64,000 nt of DNA from Myrmaecium sp. VS I D KN 1 (taxonomy: Eukaryota > Ascomycota > Dothideomycetes > Valsariales > Valsariaceae), in NCBI GenBank assembly GCA_019775845.1, contig JADQAV010000015.1, positions 682,001 through 746,000 on the forward strand. Direction: 5' to 3'. Under the pieces are notes generated by a model. That model did no database searches, was not told where the DNA came from, and saw nothing but the letters and a program-made list of their open reading frames with translations. The translations under genes and the position numbers were made by a program. This document shows positions 58,139-64,000 of this stretch, piece by piece (the stretch's first letter is position 1; each line of letters opens with the position of its first letter).

Positions 58139-58886
58139 TCACCCGCTCTTCCTCGAGTTCCGCTCGTTGGCACGCTGCTTTCGCTCGTTGCGCTTCGCCC
58201 GCTCCTTGCGCGCGGCGCGGTCCTCGGCCCTGGCGTCGTGGGCTTCGCCCGTGGCGCGCTCCTTCTTGTCGTCGACCTCGACGAGCCACTGGTCGTCCAG
58301 CTCCTTGTTCTTGCCCCGGTAGCCCCACTTGGGCACCCACTCGCCGGTGGCTTCGTCGAAGACCTTGTTGCCCTCCCGCTTCTTCGCCTTGATGCCCTTC
58401 TTCTCCGCGAACAGCTGCCACTTCGTCTTCGGCTTCTCGGACGGCAGCGGCTTCTCACGCGGCAGGGGCGTCTCGCAGGCCGGCAGCTGCAGGGCGACGC
58501 CGTCGGCGGAGGAGGTGATGGGCACGGCGGTGAGAAGCTGGTTAATGAGCGCTTGGGCGGCGTCGCGCGCCGTGGCCGTGAGATCCGCCTCGGTGGCGTC
58601 GGCGGGGAGAGGGTTCGCGTCGACGGCGAGCAGGTTGCCCAGGTCGAAGGTGTACGGGATCGGCTTGGAGACGGTCACGGGCCTATGCATGAGAGAAAAG
58701 AATGGTCAGCAAGGCTCTTTCTATGAATGAGCAGGCATCTGCGAGCTCGCGCCGTCGCGGGGATAGGGAGCCGTACAGCTTTCCGTTGGCGCTGTTATCC
58801 TCGAGAGTGACGTCCATGGGCTCAGAACCGTCCGTGTGGCGCGTGGAAGCGTGAGCTGCGGACTCCATGGCAGCAGTGTCGGCCAT
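58139..58886 (-). CDS. rrs1: Ribosome biogenesis regulator RRS1
   Basis: Exons 58886..58777 and 58682..58139 give 217 residues. RRS1 works with Rpf2 to bring the 5S RNP (5S rRNA, L5, L11) into the pre-60S particle in the nucleolus. Family landmarks: KLPVTVSKPIPYTFDLGNLL at the exon junction, ARDAAQALINQLL, the KTKWQLFAEKKGI box with KAKKREGNKVFDEATGEW then VPKWGYRGKN, and a Lys/Arg-rich tail. The donor GTACGG and acceptor ATAG restore the conserved motif exactly. Third codon positions are almost all G or C in exon 2, unlike most genes in this window. Divergent from RSM23. Confidence 0.96.
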
Positions 58887-59292
58887 TGTCTTCCTTCTGT
58901 CTCGGTTGTTCTTCTGTGAACTTTTTCCTTCGAGGATTGAACAGTATAAGGGAGGGGTGCGGAGTGGGATAGACTCGTGCGCAGTGTGTCGTATGCGATT
59001 ACGGATTTGGGTATGATTGTGAATGTGAACTGAAGGGAATATGTGTGTTATAGTATAGACGGGAGTGGTCGTGCAGATGTGAACGCCAAAAAAATTCCCC
59101 GGGCGGCCGGCAGAATCGCGGGACTTGGCGCGAGATTTCGCAGCAGCGTTGGAACACCTCAAGTTCCGCCCGCCGCCCGCGAATTGTCGTCGGCCATTGA
59201 CCACCGTCCCTTCGCATTTCACGTCTCCCAATTCCGCAGAGCCGGAGCGCCCGCCGCCTTTATTCTGCGCTCCAGTCCGCTCCGCTCCGCCG
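58887..59292. promoter_or_regulatory. Divergent promoter RRS1 / RSM23
   Basis: About 400 bp between two ribosome-related genes (cytosolic ribosome assembly and mitoribosome). No named site can be assigned. The RSM23 frame is open upstream to 59125 but without an ATG. Confidence 0.55.
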
Positions 59293-60759
59293 ATGCCTCC
59301 CTCCTCCGCCATGAAGCGTCTATCGCTTCTCCCCTCCGACGCCATCTCCGCCGCCCGGAGCCGCATGACCGCAGTTCACATCGCTCCCTTCTCGACCACC
59401 CCGATCTCGTACAAGGGACCCCCCAAAGGTGGCCAGACCAAGGCCCCCAAGACATCCACCAAGTCTTTCGTTGCAAAGAAGGGCAAGCGTCAGGAGACGG
59501 GACGGCGGCCGGCACCCGGTGAGCGCAAAGCCGCACGGAAGAGGATCGTGTTGAGCAATACCAACGCGCTTGAGGTTCCGGGCCTTCAAGATCTGAAGAC
59601 CGAGAGTCTCAAGAATGCTGCCAGCATGCATGGGGAGATGCGGGCCCTGCCGGATAGTGTAGTGGACTCGCTGAGAGCCGTGGAAGCCTTCAAGCCTACC
59701 CAAGGCTGGCATCTGTTCAGGAAGCCCGCGACGCTGATGAGGAAGGAGAGCGTTCAGCTTGCCAACATGATCGAGAGCGTTGCTGCCTCTGAGTCCAAGC
59801 AGGAAACAGTGAGAGTGGTTATCAACGGCGAGCGGTTGGCCGGCAAATCTACCCTATTGCTACAGGCGCTGGCCATGGGTTTCCTTAAGGAATGGGTGGT
59901 CATCAATATCCCGGATGGTATGTTCGCCGCGGAAACGCAAACAACCTCTCCCTTACCCAAGACTAACTTTTTCTCCATAGCCCAGGAACTCGCCAATGGC
60001 TCTACGGAGTACACCCCCATCCGCGGCTCGGAACCACTCCAATACCTTCAACGCCGATATGTCCAGAAGCTCTTGGGTCAGATCGTGAAAGCCAACGCCG
60101 ACCTCCTTGCCGCCATCCCGGTCACGCAGTCACACACACTCCCCATCAAGCTCAAGCCCGGCATCACCCTGGACAAGCTCTGCGCCATCGGCATCGAGAC
60201 CCACGAGTTCTCCTGGCCCATCTACCAGGCGCTCTGGACCGAGCTATCCGCGCCGGGCCGGCCGCCGATCATGTTCGCCGTCGACAACCTCTCCCACATC
60301 ATGCGCCCGACCGAGTACCTCACGCCCGAGCTCACCAAGATCCACGCGCACGACCTCGCCTTCGTCTCCCACTTCACCTCCCTGCTCTCGGGCGCGACCC
60401 GCCTGCCGAACGGCGGCCTCGTCCTCGGCGTGACCTCGGCGTCCAACAGCCCGGCCAACCCGTCCCTCGAGCACGCCATCGCCGTCAACGCCGCCCGCGG
60501 CTCCGCCCACGCCGTCCCGGACTGGAACCCGTACCACCGGATCGACAAGCGCGTGCTCGGGGCGCTCCGGGGCGTCGCCGTCGTCGACGTCCGCGGCCTG
60601 AGCAAGGAGGAGGCCCGCGCCGTGATGGAGTACTATGCCGCCTCCGGCATGCTCCGGGCCAAGGTCACCGAGCCCCTCGTGAGCGAGAAGTGGACCCTGG
60701 CCGGGAACGGCAACATCGGCGAGCTGGAGCGGAGCAGCGTCAAGTACAGCCGGATATAG
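59293..60759 (+). CDS. rsm23: Mitochondrial small-subunit ribosomal protein mS29 (RSM23/DAP3)
   Basis: Exons 59293..59917 and 59981..60759 give 467 residues (or from the ATG at 59311). mS29 is a GTP-binding P-loop protein of the mitoribosome small subunit. The N-terminus is basic and Ser/Ala-rich (MKRLSLLPSDAISAARSRMT), fitting an import signal. Seen: LANMIES...VINGERLAGKST, a variant Walker A, then LLLQALAMGFLKEWVVINIP, PIMFAVDNLSHIMRPTEYL (Walker B region), TRLPNGGLVLGVTSASN, and the C-terminal GLSKEEARAVMEYYAASGML. The 63-nt intron (59918-59980, GTATGT...ATAG) is a multiple of three and stop-free; splicing gives the expected INIPDAQELANGSTEY. The 3' half is extremely GC-rich at third positions. 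Confidence 0.95.
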   Translation: MPPSSAMKRLSLLPSDAISAARSRMTAVHIAPFSTTPISYKGPPKGGQTKAPKTSTKSFVAKKGKRQETGRRPAPGERKAARKRIVLSNTNALEVPGLQDLKTESLKNAASMHGEMRALPDSVVDSLRAVEAFKPTQGWHLFRKPATLMRKESVQLANMIESVAASESKQETVRVVINGERLAGKSTLLLQALAMGFLKEWVVINIPDGMFAAETQTTSPLPKTNFFSIAQELANGSTEYTPIRGSEPLQYLQRRYVQKLLGQIVKANADLLAAIPVTQSHTLPIKLKPGITLDKLCAIGIETHEFSWPIYQALWTELSAPGRPPIMFAVDNLSHIMRPTEYLTPELTKIHAHDLAFVSHFTSLLSGATRLPNGGLVLGVTSASNSPANPSLEHAIAVNAARGSAHAVPDWNPYHRIDKRVLGALRGVAVVDVRGLSKEEARAVMEYYAASGMLRAKVTEPLVSEKWTLAGNGNIGELERSSVKYSRI

Positions 60760-61454
60760 GGGGTGCGTCTGACGAGAGGGGAAAGAGGAAGAAGAGAGTA
60801 AAAAAAGGGGCGCGATTCTGTTGTCCGTGTACATATACGGAAATGGATGGAGGCGGGTTGGGGGCATGGAAGCAAACGTGGGGCAGGGCGAGCGGGTCGT
60901 GACTGGGTGGCTTTTTGGTTTCCGGGCATCCTCTTCCCGTCGAGGAGGCTCCATCGGCACCGATGTCAGATGTAAGATACGGGCACCATGTATGTGTTCA
61001 AACTTGTCAAATACGAGAGGTGGGCGGGCATGAAGTCTACATTGCATGCTTCTTTTGTCAAGGTTCAAGAAATGTTCATTCAGGTGCTAGGAAATCTTGA
61101 ACGGGCTATGTATTCATGTCCTTCTCGTACGATCCTTTGCATTGCACCGCTTGCAAACACCTGCGATCTCGGAAACCCCATTCGTTCACGTCTCTTCACC
61201 CAAGTGCTGTGCTGCGTGCTTGCCAGAATGTCGGCTAGATGATTTGGAAAAGGAGATTCGTACATATATGCTTCTATGGGACATTACTTGGATAAGCGGA
61301 TATCTATGAGAAATGTGCGAGAGAAAAAGAAGAAACAGCGCGTCCCCTCAAACTACCCATTACGCGACGCTGGCTCATTGAGTAAGGCTTTCCCAGATCA
61401 TGCCTTCCATAACCGCCTCCTTCCACGATCCAAACCCGTGAACGTCAGATGAGC
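60760..61454. other. Convergent intergenic region
   Basis: Three-prime flanks of RSM23 (plus) and the MFS transporter (minus), ~0.7 kb. No supported gene or RNA. Confidence 0.5.
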
Positions 61455-63471
61455 TCATGCCGCACCGACAGGCGCTCCCTTGCCGACAGGCAACCTTCTC
61501 CGGTCCAAGATCATCGTGACCAGGGTGACGATGGTGGCGACGCCCATGAGCGCGATGCTGAGGATGTACGCATCCTTCAAGCCGTCCATATAGCTAGCGA
61601 TAATACCAGGGAGCTGAGAGGCGGGGAACACCTTGCGCACCTCGGTGGCGCCGGCGGCGAGGACGAGCTGAGGGTTGGCACCGGGGACCTTGTTGGGCAC
61701 CTCCTGGAGGAGGCGGTTGGCGAACAGGGACTGCGCGACGGAGACGAAAACCGCGCCGGAAAGGGATTGGAAGAAGACGATGATAGCGGTGATCGAGGAG
61801 ACATCGGGCGGGTCGACGACCGCTTGCGCCACAATGATGGGGACCTGGATGCCGAAGCCGAGGCCAATGCCGGCGAGTGCTTGGTAGCCAATCCATTCGT
61901 TGGGGCCGGAATTGACGTCGAGCGTGTAGATCATGCCGGTGCCGACCGTAGCAAGGATAGCCCCTAGGATCAGGACGGGGACGTAGATGCCCGTGACGGT
62001 GATGACAATGCCGGAGACGATGGTCATCAAAGCAATTCCAAGGATGAAGGGCAGGTTTCGGATGCCTGATTGCGCGGCGGAAACATCGCGGGCAACCTGG
62101 AAATAGATGGGGAGGTAGTACAGAAGCATGAGGAAGGCGCCAGAGTTGAATATTTGAAAAAGAGAAAGGAGGGTGATGGTGCGTCGAGAGAGCAGGCGAG
62201 GGACAAGCAGAGCGCGATCGCCTTGGAAGTGCTCGAAGACAGCAAAGACGGCCAGAATCACAACGAATCCGACTAGCGTTCCGATCACCTGGGAGTCTTT
62301 CCAAGGTTTGGAAACCCCTCCCCACTGGAGGGCCAGGATGAAGCATACCATGCTAGCCATGAAGATGAATGTGCCGGGCAGGTCCATCTGCAGGAGTTTC
62401 TCCTTGAGAGGCGCAGGAACAGGCTTCGCAGCCTCAGGGGTTCGGAAGAAGAAGAGAATGATAGCCGCAGCCACACCTCCGATAGGCAAATTGATGTAGA
62501 AGCTGAGCTGCGTCAGTGCACGATTCCACGATAGGCAGGGCGGTGTTACTCACCACCATCGCCACGAGAGGTTGTCGGTGAACACGCCGCCAAGCAGAGG
62601 GCCAACGACACTGGCTACTGCGTACACAGCACCAAGGATCCCGGTGAAGGCAGCAGCCTTCCCCGGCGGTGCACTGAAGGCGATTATGGTATACGCACCA
62701 GCCGCGATGCCAGCACCGCCAGCTCCTGCTATCGCTCGCCCGACGATGAGGGTAGTGCTATCTTGAGCAACGCCTGTGGCAGGGTATTAGCTCCAGATTT
62801 GCCTGGGTTCATGTGCTTGACACGTACCACATATCAAGCTACCGAGCTCGAAGATGAATATCGTCAGGAGGAAGGATGTCTTCAGGGGGAAGTACTTGTA
62901 CGCCTTCCCTATTCCAAGCAGTTAGCACGGCGGCCGAGAACGATCGCAACGGCGTGACCTACCCCATGTCGATTGGAATGACGCGACTGTCAGGAAGAAT
63001 GCGCTGCCGTACCAGCCAACGTCTTCAAGGGACTTGAACTCATCCGTTATTCTAACGGAGCGTTAGTAAATTTCTGGATACAGTCACCTCCGCGCTCCGA
63101 GGACACCCACCTTGGAATAGCCGTGGCCACGATGGTCATATCAAGCGCAACCTGAGAAAAAATCATCAGTATTGACGGGTCGACAAAGTACGCGGCTTTT
63201 GCGTGAAACATACCAGGAACACACTCAACACAAGGGCGACAACGATGAAGAGCAGCTTGAGTCCCTGGTTGCCCTCCGCTGGAGCGTTGCCCTCCGCTTC
63301 CTGTTGCACTTGTACGCCGTTCTTCGTCTGCTGCTCCAGATCGGTTTGGCTGAGGTCCTCTTCGTCGTCAATCTTCTCCTCTGCCAGCGTTGACGGAGTG
63401 GAAGACGCTCTGCGGGCCTGGTCCGGGTCGGCCATGGGACTTTGGTCCCTGCTGGATTCTTTCGCCGACAT
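61455..63471 (-). CDS. MFS efflux transporter, DHA2 (14-TM drug:H+ antiporter) type
   Basis: Six exons, 63471..63214, 63151..63111, 63051..62963, 62908..62828, 62773..62554, 62502..61455, give 578 residues. A ~70-residue acidic cytosolic tail precedes TM1. Family motifs: [20 protein letters not shown] (motif D1 of DHA2), [35 protein letters not shown] (motif B), [20 protein letters not shown] (motif C, antiporter signature), [15 protein letters not shown], and further helices to [17 protein letters not shown]. It resembles fungal toxin and azole efflux pumps such as the aflatoxin-cluster AflT. It would export small hydrophobic compounds from the plasma membrane; the substrate is unknown. It is ~54 kb from the terpenoid block, so a link is unlikely. 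An in-frame ATG further upstream (63630) is possible but gives an atypical leader. Confidence 0.94.
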
Positions 63472-64000
63472 ACTGATGGCCGTCAATGCTCTGGGCTGTC
63501 GTGGAAGCCTTGTTTGAGGAAGGAGAGGTCTTTGGGGAGGCAAGCTGGACAGAAATGGACGGGGCTGATGTATGAAAGGGGAAGTCACAAGCAGGGAGAG
63601 AACTGATGTGGTACCCTGAGCATGAGCCAACGTATTGCCTGCATCTCAGTCTCCCGTGGCCGTGAGATGATACTTAAGTAGACGCTTGAAAGCCTAAGTC
63701 ATGACGAATAGATCTTGGGAAAGAACAAGAATAGCTCGGCCTTACCACCACAAAGCCTCCGAACGGTACTGACTGTGGCTTACAGAGCGAACAAGGCTTC
63801 TATCTCTCTGTTTACCGTCCTCTTTGGTCCGTTCGAGGACATGAAGCCCTGCGTGAGGATGGACCCTCGAGACCGTCAGCCAGCCAGCCAGCCAGTGACG
63901 GGCCAGAGAGACGGCCCAGCCGTGCACATGGCGGACAAAGACAGGTCGCGACGGGTGTGAAGCAAATTCCGCTAACGCCGAAGTGATGACTCTGAAGAAC
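63472..64000. other. Upstream region of the MFS transporter, to the window edge
   Basis: Promoter side of the transporter. Contains a short (cagc)n run near 63877-63895, flanked by cgt...gacg. No gene supported. Confidence 0.5.

Noticed and set aside
57489-58421. Overlapping frames on both strands between the DEN1-like gene and RRS1
   Set aside because: No recognisable motifs, mutually overlapping, and partly antisense shadows of the GC-rich RRS1 exon.
58238-58730. Plus-strand frame of ~160 codons opposite RRS1
   Set aside because: Antisense shadow: GC-rich third positions of RRS1 remove stops on the other strand.
61449-61967. Plus-strand frame of ~170 codons opposite the MFS transporter
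   Set aside because: Antisense shadow of the last transporter exon; Asp/Glu/Gly-rich with no motif.
61455-63471. MFS transporter as the export pump of the terpenoid block
   Set aside because: It lies ~54 kb away across conserved housekeeping genes, so position gives no support.
63877-63895. (cagc)n run
   Set aside because: Only about four to five units; simple sequence without a visible role.

Overview
This window is nuclear DNA from a filamentous ascomycete (Pezizomycotina; Eurotiomycetes is my best guess, from gene content only). Genes lie on both strands and carry many short introns (about 45-110 nt) with GTANGT-like donors and CTAAC/CTGAC-like branch sites. Single-copy housekeeping genes (RPS28, HIS1, GDB1, BRN1, STT4, RRS1, RSM23) are mixed with fungal-specific genes. 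I see no transposon with recognisable coding capacity, no CRISPR, no rRNA and no convincing tRNA. All gene models were spliced by eye; reading frames were checked for phase at every junction.

Left end (1-7.7 kb): an accessory, secondary-metabolism-like block. It holds a partial PLP-dependent, MOCOS-like class V aminotransferase/sulfurase, a cytochrome P450, a trichodiene-synthase-family terpene cyclase divergent from the P450, and a DUF1275 membrane protein. Together they look like a small terpenoid cluster, cut by the left edge.

8.4-14.3 kb: two homologous proteins of a family I do not recognise. The downstream copy has three introns; the upstream copy has none at the equivalent positions. 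A 2.7-kb stretch with an exact 13-bp tandem array separates them.

15-28.3 kb: the meiotic AAA+ ATPase Pch2, a CSC1/RSN1-type 10-TM channel-like protein, a large protein with two F-box-like motifs, and a Net1/Dnt1-like nucleolar Cdc14-anchor protein.

29.3-47.2 kb: core genes. RPS28 (three tiny exons) and HIS1 are divergent over a promoter carrying a perfect TGAGTCA cross-pathway-control site. Glycogen debranching enzyme, the condensin kleisin BRN1 and PI 4-kinase STT4 follow in tandem on the plus strand.

47.6-57.1 kb: a prolyl-4-hydroxylase-like 2OG oxygenase, a FAR-17a/AIG1-like membrane protein, a 1340-residue protein whose layout recalls the meiotic axis proteins Red1/SYCP2, and a DEN1/SENP8-type NEDD8 protease split into micro-exons.

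58.1-63.5 kb: RRS1 and RSM23/DAP3, divergent and unusually rich in G/C at third codon positions, then a 14-TM DHA2-type MFS efflux transporter. The most interesting items are the terpenoid block, the paralogue pair with the intron-free copy, and the Red1/SYCP2-like candidate.
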